Positions 13,401 through 23,618 of a DNA stretch of 64,000 nucleotides are shown here, in pieces. Under the pieces are notes generated by a model. That model was not told where the DNA came from. It searched no databases and saw only the letters and a list, made by a program, of their open reading frames with translations. How positions within the stretch are numbered: the stretch's first letter is position 1; the number at the start of each line of letters is the position of its first letter. Both the position numbers and the translations under genes were made by a program. This DNA comes from Cryptomeria japonica (Eukaryota > Streptophyta > Pinopsida > Cupressales > Cupressaceae): contig NC_081415.1 in the NCBI RefSeq assembly GCF_030272615.1, positions 105,475,796 to 105,539,795 of the forward strand, written 5' to 3'.

Positions 13401-14632
13401 TTGCAACACACAAGAACTATAAAGTATATCAAATGGATGTTAAATGTGCATTTCTGAATGGTGATCTTGAAGAGGAAGTTTACATTGAACAGCCTTATGG
13501 ATTTTTTTTGATAGATGACAAAGATATGGTTTTCAAGTTAAGGAAAGCTTTATATGGATTGAAGCAAGCTCCTAGAGCTTGGTATGCTATATTGGACAAA
13601 TATCTTTTGAAGCTTGGTTACACTAAAGGTAATGCTGACAACAACTTATATTACAAAGTGACTAATGATGACATCTTGGTTATTGAAGTATTTGTTGATG
13701 ATATCATGTTTGGAGGAGAAGAAGGATTGTGTAAAGACTTTTCTAATAAGATGCAGGAAGAATTTGAAATGTCTATGATTGGGGAGATAAAATTCTTGCA
13801 GATTTCACAGACTGATAAAGGTATATTCATAAATCAATCAAAGTACTTGAAGGAACTACTAAAGAAATTGGCATGGAAAACTCTAAACCGGTAAGTACAC
13901 CTATGACTACAACTGATAAACTATCATTGAAGGATGAATCAGTACTTGTTAATCCAACAAGATATAAATCTATGATTGGAGGTTTACTGTATTTGACACA
14001 AACAAGACCTAATATTATGAATGCAGTATGTATTGTTTCAAGATTTCAGAGTAATCCTAAAGAAAATCATGAATCAACAGTAAAAAGGATTTTGCGGTAC
14101 CTACAAGGCACAACAAATCTTTGTTAATGGTATCCTAAAGATAAAAATTTTGATTTATGTGCATACACAGATGCAAATTGGGCAGGAGATGTAGATGATA
14201 GAAAAAGCACCACTGGCGGATAATTTTTTCTTGGTAATAGACTAATTTCATGGTTACGTTGAGCAAGAAACAAAGTTGTACATCACTATCAACAATAGAA
14301 TCAGAATATGTTGCAGCAACAACTAATTGTACACAGGTATTATGGATTAAGAAAATGTTGAAGGACATAAAGGTAAAATGCAAAGAACTTATAATCATTT
14401 ACTATGATAATATGGCAGCAATTGATATATCAAAGAATCCGATATTTCACTCTAAAACTAAACATGTTTCTATCAAATTCAATTTTGTGAAAGAGAATGT
14501 TGAAGCAAAAGAAGTAAAATTGGTTTATGTGAATACTAATGAGCAGATTGCAAATATCTTTACTAAGCCTCTGCCTAAGGAAACTTTTGAATATCTCAGA
14601 GAGAATCTTGGAGTTATACCCTCACCAGTATA
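10492..14632 (+). pseudogene. Element B gag-pol pseudogene
   Basis: The ATG at 10492 opens gag (KLDGTNYGIWKIRMETHL). An early TGA follows (about 10582), with more stops after it. A zinc knuckle CFNYNKIGHMASKC lies at about 11317-11358. The protease motif reads IIDSRCSHH (about 11618), with DSG changed to DSR. GAG_pre-integrase is at about 11985-12060. Integrase keeps HTDLCGP (12181), SDQGGEF (12367) and VERKN (12473). RT is best kept in the open stretch 12860-13894, with FVDDIMFG at 13691-13714. RNase H runs to 14632. There are frame changes near 12220, 13870 and 14240. The order gag-protease-integrase-RT-RNase H is that of copia. It cannot encode a working polyprotein as it stands. Confidence 0.94.
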
Positions 14633-14639
14633 AACTTGG

Positions 14640-14990
14640 ACAGTTGGAGCATGGCATCAGACCGACAGAAATAACAGAGAAATCTTTTTTCCGGCTTTGA
14701 TGAAGGAGAGCTACTTCTCAGGGGGAGTAGTTGGATAGATTGAGTAATAAGTTCTATGAGCTGATTGTATTTGGTTTTGTATTTCTTTGGCATTTGATGT
14801 CAAAGGGGGAGAGATATCTATGGAAAAAAACATTATCTTTTGGGAGAGACTGTTACTCTCTGTATTTGTATTTTGATTTTTGGTTAATGATCTCTTTGGG
14901 AGATTATTGGTTCTTGGTTTTTGGCATTTCTGCTTTGGCACTTAGATGGTTTTTCCACCTTGTGTTTCCATCAATGCCAAAGGGGGAGAT
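14640..14990 (+). promoter_or_regulatory. Element B multiple polypurine tracts
   Basis: Non-coding 3' stretch with CAGGGGGAGTAG (about 14719), CAAAGGGGGAGAGATA (about 14802) and CCAAAGGGGGAGAT (14977-14990), the last abutting the LTR. Confidence 0.78.
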
Positions 14991-15242
14991 TGTTGGTATT
15001 ATGGATGTGTTGCATTGGTTTTGTCATTGATGTCAACACTTATCCTTCTGGAGATCTTTGGTTATGTTCACCGACATGTTCAGTGACTTATGCACAGTCA
15101 CTAATATCTGGTTCACCGGTAGGTTATATTGTTCACCAACACTAAGGATGATCTATTATCATCTGGAGATTACTTGGTTATGTCAAAGACATTGTTTGGA
15201 CACTTGATTTTGGTGATTTGGTTATTGGTCTAATTGAGTTTG
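14991..15242 (+). repeat. 3' LTR of element B, left piece
   Basis: First 252 bp of the 3' LTR, collinear with 9391 onward. It stops in TAATTGAGTTTG, where the large insertion starts. The last five bases, GTTTG (15238-15242), are one copy of that insertion's target duplication. Confidence 0.93.
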
Positions 15243-17931
15243 TGTGAGGCCCTACCCCGACTCAGTTTGACATTTTCAGTTATTTGCATATTGAGACTAT
15301 TATGGATGCTTATATTATGCTTTATGGACTTAGAACTTATATGATTCCATGATTTGGATCACATTGACATATGTTGATGCTTTATTTTATGCATGATGAT
15401 TATGAAACTTTAGATATGTTGCTAGAATAGAATTACATTGTTATGGTGAATGTCATTATTGGGATTTGCAGGACTTCATTTTGATGATAGAAAAATGATG
15501 CTTATTGTATGAATGGTTCAATTTTGAGAATTACGTTAATTGCTTATGTGAAATCGAATTTAATTGAAAGAGATATTGAATTATTGTTGCCAATGTATGA
15601 AGTGTTTGATGTGCAATGAAATCCATGTATTTGATTATGTATAATTGTGATTATTTGGAATTACTAATGTGTTAATTGAGATGTGCAGGAAAATTATCCA
15701 TGTGACCATGGAATTTATATGGAGAACCAAGCCTAGACCAATGTACGTTTGTTAAGCCGGGAGTTGTCTATTTGGAGAGACAACACCCCATCTGTAATGT
15801 ATTTTATTTGTGATGTGTATGATGCTTGAGTGTTAAAATTAATTTATATGTATATGTGCAATCCTACAAGAGACAAATTCCATGTGTGATTGTTATATTG
15901 TATTTTTATTGTGTCATTTGACACATGTGCTGATTAGTGTCATTGATTTTGACTTGTCTCTTGGAGGGAGTTTTGTTTCTACCAAAGTCATTCAAAAACA
16001 TGAGTGTGGTCCCAAATTTGCCTTGGGTAGGGAGTCTTGGGAGTGGTCAACTCAGGTTTGACCCGTATGTAAACTTCAGTTGGGTTTCTAAAGGGTTAAA
16101 TGGACTCCTAGGGTCAGTTTTAAGGCTTTTCCAAAAGTCCAAAGGGTATACCTATGGGTTAGGGGTATTTTGAAACATGTGGCTTCTCCCATGTGACTGT
16201 TTAGTCACCCCAAAAAGTGGTGTTTCCAAGGTGAACGAAAATTCAACTTAGAAAGTTCCTCCTAGGATGGACAACCTTCTCTTTTGATGTCAAACTCTCT
16301 TCCCCATCTTCCCTCACCTTTTTCCTTTCCAATTTTAGTAATGTGTAAGAGTTTGGGAAGGGCAACCAATGGGAACTCTCACCTCACCCAAGGGGTTGGG
16401 AAGTGTGTGAGAGGCCTTCTTAGGCAAGAATTGGAGACTTAGTGAGTAATCACCCACTCTCCATTTTTGGAGATTATGCTTTGTTTTTGAAAAATTAGTA
16501 GTAGAATAGAATTTTTGGTGGAATTTGGAGAAAAGTTTGTGTGGAATTGGGCAGCTCATCCCCAACTAATTTTAGCATACCTATTGGCAGAATAAGGTTG
16601 GTTTTTATCTCCTCTTGTTTATGTTGTTTATGTTAGTTTATGTTGTTTTGTTGAAGGAAAGAGATGCTTGTAAAGAGAGTGTTTTATGAAGTTTTTGTTG
16701 AAGAAAAGAATGTGTAGTTTCATTTCCATGTGTTTTGTTTTGTGTTCTTGTTGTTTTGGGAGTGTCCAAGATCTCCTACTCTTGGGAGGGTAGGAAGATC
16801 TTGGGGTGGAAGGAGTTTGACAGCCTTGGGTGAGAGGCTCTCCTTATGGAGAGTGATCTCAAGGGTGTCCTTTGTGACCCTTGTTGCATAGCCTTGTGTA
16901 TGCATTTGGGGGTCATAAGGGGAGTAAATATGGCCTTGAGCCTTTTGGGGGGCATAAGGAAAGTGGAAGTATTTTGTTGCATTTGTATTGCCATGAGGTG
17001 GCTTGTGTTGTATTTGGCTTGCAATCTCCCCATTGGTACTTGGTCCACTTCCACCCGTGGAAGAATCATCACGAATGTGGTGAAAGTGTAGCTTGGGATG
17101 GGAAATTGTATGTTGAGTGTCTTCCTATGTTTGTTGTGGAGTTTGCTTGTTTGTGACCCGTCTAGTGCTTGGTTCTCCAAGCTCGGGGGTGGCTTCTAGT
17201 AAGCCTAGGCTGGGAGGTGAGCTCTCCATGGTCAAAGTTGTATTTTATTGCAGGTTGCATGGGATGGGAAAAGAAAAATTAAGGAGCTATGTTGCTGTTT
17301 TGTGTTGCAGAAAAGTGTTGAAGAAAAAGAAAGAAAAGTATTCAATGTTGTAGTTGTATAAAAAAAAAAAATGGGAGCTATTGTTGTATTTACTTTCAAG
17401 AAAATGAGTGTAGTATTGCATGCATGTTACCATGAAAAGAAAAAAAAAAACATTGTTGGGTCTTCATACCCATTTGTATCCATGTATATTTTGTATCTAC
17501 ATCTGTTAATGAAATGCACATTGTTTTTCCTACTTGTGTAGTTTTGCAAAAGAAGAAGGAAATGTGTTGGTGCATTTAAATCTTCATGTTTTACATAGAA
17601 AAAAAAAAAAAGAGGGGAAAAATATATGCACTTTTGTGTAAACTGAAATTTCAAATTAGTTGTTACTCCATATTTCTTTAAGTTAAATATGTTGCTGTAA
17701 ATTTAAGAAAAAAACAACCATCTATTTTCCCATTTATTGCAGAAAATGAAATTTATTATAATAGTCTATTCCTTTCAAAAAAAAAGAAAGAAACATTTAG
17801 CATTTAGTATTAGTATTTTTGTTACAAAGAAAAAGGAATATATATTAGGAAATCCCTTTAAATGCATCTTGAAGTCTCACAAAAATAATAAACTCAAATA
17901 AAAGCCTAAATGGGTCATAGATTAAAGAGTA

Positions 17932-17937
<6 letters not shown>

Positions 17938-18029
<92 letters not shown>

Positions 18030-18231
18030 ATTTCCTTATATGTTATTCTGATTTTCTGTTATAAAACAAATGAAGAAACGGGGATGAATTTTTTTGAATC
18101 TATTTACTCATATATATATATATATACACCAAGCTGGATCTTGTCATATAGACAATCATTGCATGTAAACCCTTTTAAAAAAAACTATGGATTATTAATA
18201 TACATATATATATATATATAGATATATATAC

Positions 18232-18266
<35 letters not shown>

Positions 18267-18267
18267 G

Positions 18268-18300
<33 letters not shown>
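17938..18300. repeat. (AT)n microsatellite tracts
   Basis: An almost pure AT run of about 90 bases at 17938-18027, then shorter runs near 18111-18126 and 18198-18300 interrupted by AC or AG steps. The long Ile-Tyr reading frames across it are artefacts of the repeat. Confidence 0.97.
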
Positions 18301-18301
<1 letters not shown>

Positions 18302-18409
18302 TTATGTTAATTGATTTATTTTATTTTTATTACCTTGCAAACACCGATTTAATAATGCATATTAATCATCGCAAAACAAAAAAAAATGGTTTTTTTTGCC
18401 ATGGCCGAA

Positions 18410-18545
18410 CCACTGTGATTCCCCACAGTGGATGGCAGGAACCACCACTGTGAGAAACCACAATGGTGGCGCGGGAGGCGCCCGGCCACCACTGTGATTA
18501 CCCACAGTGGGCGGCGCTCGGCCGCACTATGGGTAACCACAGTGG
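18410..18545. other. GC-rich cluster of four hairpins with a common CCACTGTG arm
   Basis: Perfect inverted repeats CCACTGTG...CACAGTGG lie at 18410-18431 and 18489-18510 (loops ATTCCC and ATTACC). Near-perfect ones lie at 18442-18469 (11-bp arms, one mismatch) and 18525-18545 (8-bp arms, one mismatch). A fifth half-site is near 18568. They lie in a GC-rich island that contrasts sharply with the AT-rich surroundings, inside the probable solo LTR. Confidence 0.85.
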
Positions 18546-18784
18546 CGCCCGGGGGAAACCCCCGCCCACTGTAGTTCGCCGCCACTCAACCTGCGCTCCG
18601 CTCACTCCACTCGCCGGGGAAACAAAAAAAAGGAAACCCTTTCGCCGCCTCCTCCCTTCGGCCTCGCCACGGGCTGGATGCTCAGCCGCCGCTCCTCCAC
18701 CTGCGCACACACACTACAAAAATAAGGAAACACACACCCAGCACACACACACAAAAAAAAGGGGAAATAAAAGATGTTGGCTAA

Positions 18785-18817
18785 TTTGCCCTAACCCTAG
18801 TTTCGGGTTAGGGCAAA
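18785..18817. other. 13-bp perfect hairpin with telomere-like arms
   Basis: TTTGCCCTAACCC at 18785-18797 pairs perfectly with GGGTTAGGGCAAA at 18805-18817 around the loop TAGTTTC. It may sit near the transcription start of the LTR. The resemblance to the plant telomere unit is only partial. Confidence 0.85.
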
Positions 18818-18954
18818 CTCACATAGGGATTCAAAATAGTTATGTGTGTGTTAGGAGTGTATGGAAAGGGAGGTTGAATAATTTAATAAAAGGAAGACCC
18901 CACCTTCTTTGAGAAATATAATTATAAGTTTGTGTATAAAGATATAGATAAAAA

Positions 18955-18980
18955 TATATATATTTATATATATATATAAT

Positions 18981-19013
<33 letters not shown>

Positions 19014-19062
19014 GTGAATATTTATATATATATATATACATATATACATATATATATATATA

Positions 19063-19159
<97 letters not shown>

Positions 19160-19172
19160 GTATGTGAATATT

Positions 19173-19212
<40 letters not shown>
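18955..19212. repeat. (AT)n / (GTAT)n / (TG)n microsatellites
   Basis: Long TA runs at 18955-19000, 19023-19150 and nearby are broken by GTATGTATGT steps. They end in a pure TG run at about 19181-19211. The Tyr-Ile and Thr-His reading frames here are repeat artefacts. Confidence 0.96.
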
Positions 19213-19214
<2 letters not shown>

Positions 19215-19785
19215 GTTTAATTTCAATATTCATTTGGGATCAAATAGTTAATTGTAAAGCTAAGTAATGTTTTCTTTTAAATTATTGATAAATGCAGGAG
19301 CATTTTAAAAAAAGTAAAAAAAAAAAGAAGAGAGAGAGATTTTATACTTTTGGGAGGGTAAACTCTAGAGGATTAAATTGACCATGTTGGCCCCTCTATT
19401 CTGAGAATTAATGGGCATGTTCAAATTAATGAATATTTGATTTAATAAATTTATTTAATCTAAGAGTTAGGATGAGTTAATATTTGACCCAAGTAGTTAA
19501 GGAACTATAGAAAATTTTTAACTTATTTTAGAAATTTTATATTTAGTTTGGAATTTCTTGCTAGAAAATTTAACCATTTAATAGAAGATTAATGATCACT
19601 AGTTGGGGAAATAATGGCTCATTTTTAACATAGATTATTATTGTCTCATTAATTTAGTTGCTTGGTTTATTTGAAACATAGTTAAGACCAAACTAAGTTG
19701 TATTATTTTAATTAAGTAAGTCGTTAATTAGTTAAGTATTTAAAAAAAAAAAATTTCCGTTTGTGCCCAAAAGTTGGGCATGACA

Positions 19786-20598
19786 GTTTGCATATTTGCT
19801 GTTACCGGCAAATAGGTCTAGGTTATGGACTGGCAAGCATTATCTATTCTAGATCAGCACAACACATTATGTTTTATTGATTGGTTATTATTGTAAATGC
19901 ATTTAGATGACATAATGCATCACATATTGATTCATTTGTAATTGATTTAATTGTATTATTCTTAGTGAGCCGACCTACACATTTGGTCTTAGGTTCTGGT
20001 ATATATGTAAGATCTCATTTGTGAGATTATGTAAGAAGGTGTGAAAAGGACTATAATAAGGTATATGCAAATATAAGCAGATCTATACACGTAAACATCA
20101 TTTGAAGATTCAAGGAAGGTATGAAGAAGACAATCAAACCTTAACCAGTACTGAATCCAACATATAAAGATGTTATTTTGAGCAGTACATTATCGTTGGA
20201 TTTAACCATCCAATTGTAGTCAGTGTGACTCCCATTTTGTGATTGAGCAGTGAGCTCTAGGTAGTTGGCCTTTTTGCATGTACAAACCCCATTTGTACAC
20301 ACATACTAGCTGCAGTAGTATCATTTGACTATGGGTAAGGTTTCCCACCATGGTTTTTCTCCTTACAGGTTTCCACATACAAATATCTGTGTTATGTGTT
20401 GTGGATGCCATTTGTCTATTTGTCTTTCTATTTCATACATTAAACTTTACCGGTATTGTTATTAACTGTTAAACTATCTATCGACATTAATTTTGGTTTA
20501 CCGGTATTATGCATTAAGTTTGGTTAAGTTATATTTGGGTTGAAATTAATAGACAATTGATTCACCCCCCCCCTCTCAGTTGCCTCCGGGTCCTAACA
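19786..20598 (+). repeat. 3' LTR of element B, right piece
   Basis: Resumes GTTTGCATATTTGCTGTTACCGG and runs collinear with the 5' LTR to CCTAACA at 20598, followed by the AAAAT target duplication. It includes TATATATGTAAGATCTCATTT near 19999 and the CACCCCCCCCCTCTCAG block near 20563. Confidence 0.94.
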
Positions 20599-20965
20599 AA
20601 AATAACTTTTCTCCATGGATATTTGGAGGAATATATTTATATGAAACAAACATAGGGATGTGAGGTCAAAGGTAAGGAGGACTTAGTGTGAAGGTTAAAA
20701 AAAGCTTGTATGGCTTGAAGCAAGTGTTACAACAATGGTATTTGAAATTATGATAGTTTTATGCTTGAACATGGTTATAACAAATTTCATTTGATCAATG
20801 TTTTTATTTTAAGAGATTGGATTATGGTATCTATATTATCCTATTATTATATGTTGATGACATGCTTGTTGTCAGATATAATATAGAACATATCAATAAT
20901 CTTAAGAAAAAATAGCAAATTCATTTGCTGTGAAATATTTGGGTGCAGATCACTTCTTGGGAAAA
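20599..20965 (+). pseudogene. Element C, part 2: RT palm
   Basis: Continues the copia RT cut at 9390: a FLHG-like block, LEEDIYMKQT-like remains, SLYGLKQ (about 20705), QWYLKF and the catalytic YVDDML (YVDD at 20850-20861, both Asp kept). It fades after YLGADHFLGK near 20965, where sequence attributed to the LINE takes over. Several stops and frame shifts are present. Joining it to part 1 rests on domain order and on the B target duplication AAAAT. Confidence 0.88.
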
Positions 20966-21796
20966 TGGTTGGAGCTGCATGAATCTTCCCATGAGACCTA
21001 GGGCTTACATAGCTCTGTGTTTTCTCTACTCATTACTAGTTTTTGAGACATGATTCATGGATATCAGTCTGTTCTATTTTCTAGGGGTGGGTGTCATAGA
21101 TTTAGTGAGAGGTAGTTGGGGGTTTTATCATGTTTCTATTGGGTTTGATTGGATGTTGGGACCCCTTGTTGCTTTGTGTGGAGTGGGGCTTGATCTTTTT
21201 ATGTGATTGGTAGATTTTTGTGCATTTTTTTGGCATGTGTGGGGCCTGGCTTTGGTATTAGGTGGGTTTTTTGTCCAACCTTGTTTTCTCTTCCCTTGTA
21301 CCCTTGGTTGATCTTCTAATTGGGGTTTGCTTTAGGAGTTCTTGTGATATTCCTTCTTCATTTTGGGGCATCATATGGTCTTTCTTGGTAGCTCTCCATT
21401 AATTTCAAGTCTTCCTTTTAAAGATTGGAGGAATTTCATAACCCATCATGTAAGAAAATAATGATATTGGATTGAATTAAAAAGAAATCGGGAAAAAATA
21501 TTCTCAAAATGGAGGTTTTCAACCTTCTAAGGTGAGCAGATGTCTTGCAAGGAGTGAACACAGGCATGTGCTTGTGATTCAACCAAATACTGTGGAGGAG
21601 GATACCAGTTATTTGACTTTCCATGCTTTGGTATACAAGTTCATGGGGATTTGGGCTCACTACCCTTTTTGGAGTTGTGGGCGCGACATACATGGAATCT
21701 AGAAGGTGAAATGAAGGTGATGTTGGCAGCCAACAACTACTTTATGGTTGTTTTTTGAGCATTTCATATTGAAATAAGGATTTTGAAGGAGTGACA
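20966..21796 (+). pseudogene. LINE, part 1: 5' region and start of ORF1 (DUF4283-like)
   Basis: The first ~450 bp show no clear coding and may be 5' UTR. From about 21600 the reading YKFMGIWAHYPF, then VMLAANNYFMVVF, matches the plant L1-type ORF1 domain (DUF4283), which binds RNA with its partner zinc knuckle. The reading is cut at 21796 by element F and resumes after 35851 with TYFYNQFGLFIKPWHGGF. The exact LINE 5' end is not defined: I could not find a clean target duplication. Confidence 0.65.
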
Positions 21797-22600
21797 TGTT
21801 ACTACTTATCAAATTGCCATTAGTTTTTATATTCAAAGTCATACTATATATTCTACTCGGTTAGTATTACCGAATCATGCAGTCGGTATACACAGAGAAG
21901 TTGGTATGAATAGTCTAGTTGGTTACAAAAGAAAGCAGTCACAGAATGCAATATTCACCGAGCTATTTATCAAGTATTTTTTTATGGCTACCGAGCAGTA
22001 AAGTTAACTCACCAAGTTGATATTCACCGAGTGAAATGTATTACCAGATACATTGAACTTGGACATGCACATGAAAATGTGTTACAAGATCAAGGCACAT
22101 CTAATCGTAATTACATTGGAAATTGCACTAGAAGAGTGTGTATGATTGCAACATCAATCTAACCAATGAAATATTTTTTTTACTTTTTCATTCGAGGAAT
22201 CTTGTTTGTAAGATCGAAGCAATGAATTAGATCACCGCTTTAAGAGATCTATTTATACAGCATGGGAAGAGAGAAATATATATGTGTGTGTACGTATGTA
22301 GGAAGACTATTACAGAGACACAGAGAGGTCACCGAGAAGGTTATCAGAGAACAGTCGAAGAATAGAATAAACAAAAGGGTTTACCGAGTTACAATATGGG
22401 TTACCGAGGTATGCTATAAGCAAGGTAATCTTATTCTAAGCACATAGAATCTACTATAACATTTCAGATGTAAAGTTGCAGATATTTGTAATGATTTTAT
22501 TGTAATATTGTGAAGTTGAAAGAGAAACCTTTAACAGGGTAAAAGACTCTAACCAAGTCTATAAATTGTAAATCCTCTAACTAGGTGCAGCAGGGAGATT
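21797..22600 (+). repeat. 5' LTR of element F, left piece
   Basis: Collinear with 34680 onward. It is rich in ACCGAG / CTCGGT / AGTCGGT words, spread between about 21855 and 22400. It is cut by element E after GAGATT (22595-22600). Confidence 0.92.
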
Positions 22601-23494
22601 TGTTGAGAAAAATGGTGTCTCAACCTTGCATTTATGTGAGGTTACTATTTATAGTAAGTTTTCATTTGAGCATGAAATGGTGCGAAACTCTCCCTGAAGC
22701 TTCTAGTTGGCTAGATAAGCATTCCAGTAAAGTTTCGTCGCAAGGTCACAGCTAGTTTTGAAGATATTAAAGTTTTCGTCTTGGAGGGGTGCAATAAAAT
22801 ATTTAAACTTAATTTTGGAGAATTTAGAGGCTTCTAAATTCCCTGAAAAGTGGCCGTAACTGGTGAAGCAAGTTACAAGGTGATAGAGCACTTCGCGAGC
22901 TTTCCGGCGCTTCAAACGGTTCGTCAATCGGACACCCGGTTCTCAAGTTATGGCCTCCGGAAGTTTGTACTCCTGAAATAGGAAAAATAATTTGTATCGG
23001 ATACATAAATGAGCTGTAAAAGGGAGCGACACGTGTTGATGTGTGCTTTAACATGTCATAGGGCGTCTAGAAGGGAGATAAGGTCGGCTACACCTTATTG
23101 GGTGGTTTTAGCCCATGGTTTTGTAATACCGTTTGACGGTTTCTTGTATTGTATCTCCTATTTATGAGGTGTGTGAGATAGAGGTTGTGTGTGAGAGTCT
23201 TATAGCTATTGAGTTGTCTCTGAATCTCTGATTAGTGATACTCCTACGAAGAGCTTGCTCTGCAAGTATGTTGTAATCTATTTTTGATTGCTGAATAAAA
23301 TATTGAGCTGTTTTTGGAGGGTGGGGTTTTTCTCCCGTAAGGGTTTTTCCCACGTAAATCATTATGTTGTGGTATGAATGTTATTATATCTATTTCTATT
23401 TTCTGTAACTGTTGTAATGATCTGAAAAAGTTTTGCATTACCTTCCTCTCAAGGTTAGTGTAGGAAGTTGTTTCCGCTACTTAACTTCCTTACA
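22601..23494 (+). repeat. 5' LTR of element E
   Basis: Runs TGTTGAGAAAAATGG to CTTCCTTACA. Features inside include the repeated theme CTCCCGTAAGGGTTTTTCCCACG near 23330 and an AATAAAATATTGAG near 23294 that may be the polyadenylation signal. Confidence 0.94.
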
Positions 23495-23496
23495 AG

Positions 23497-23508
23497 TGGT
23501 ATCAGAGC
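23497..23508 (+). promoter_or_regulatory. Element E primer binding site
   Basis: TGGTATCAGAGC two bases after the LTR end, matching initiator Met-tRNA as in other copia elements. Confidence 0.92.
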
Positions 23509-23618
23509 TTGATCACCTTTGGTTTCAATTGTGGGCAGTTGGGTTTTTTGAACTAATCCAGATTTGAGTGGGAGCTTGTGCAGAAGACACTTTTTGATCT
23601 TGTTGCAGGAATATTCAG

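Larger units (their letters stand above)
15243..19785. mobile_element. Probable solo LTR (4,543 bp) inserted in the 3' LTR of element B
   Basis: Starts TGTGAGGCCCTACCCCGACT, ends GGGCATGACA, and is flanked by GTTTG on both sides (15238-15242 and 19786-19790). Removing it and one GTTTG restores the element B LTR exactly. TG...CA ends plus a 5-bp duplication indicate LTR-element integration. I see no internal second LTR copy, no primer site and no pol domains, so a recombined solo LTR of a very large gypsy-like element is the best reading. A non-autonomous element cannot be ruled out. The inside holds AT microsatellites, a GC-rich hairpin cluster and a strong CCCTAA-type hairpin. Strand cannot be set safely. 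Confidence 0.8.
9391..20598 (+). mobile_element. Element B: complete copia retrotransposon with a nested insertion in its 3' LTR
   Basis: Both LTRs start TGTTGGTATTATGG and end CCTAACA. The 5-bp duplication AAAAT is present at 9386-9390 and 20599-20603. Without the nested 4.5 kb insertion and its TSD, the element is about 6.66 kb. It has a primer site, a gag-pol pseudogene, repeated polypurine tracts and LTRs that look about 95% alike by eye. It interrupts the RT of element C: the C reading continues at 20604 with the block following LHLEQLDVK. Confidence 0.95.

Noticed and set aside
18785-18817. Interstitial telomere sequence
   Set aside because: Only single CCCTAA-like units arranged as a hairpin, no tandem array.
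17910-19226. Tyr-Ile and His-Thr repeat proteins on both strands
   Set aside because: Translations of AT and TG microsatellites; no gene evidence.
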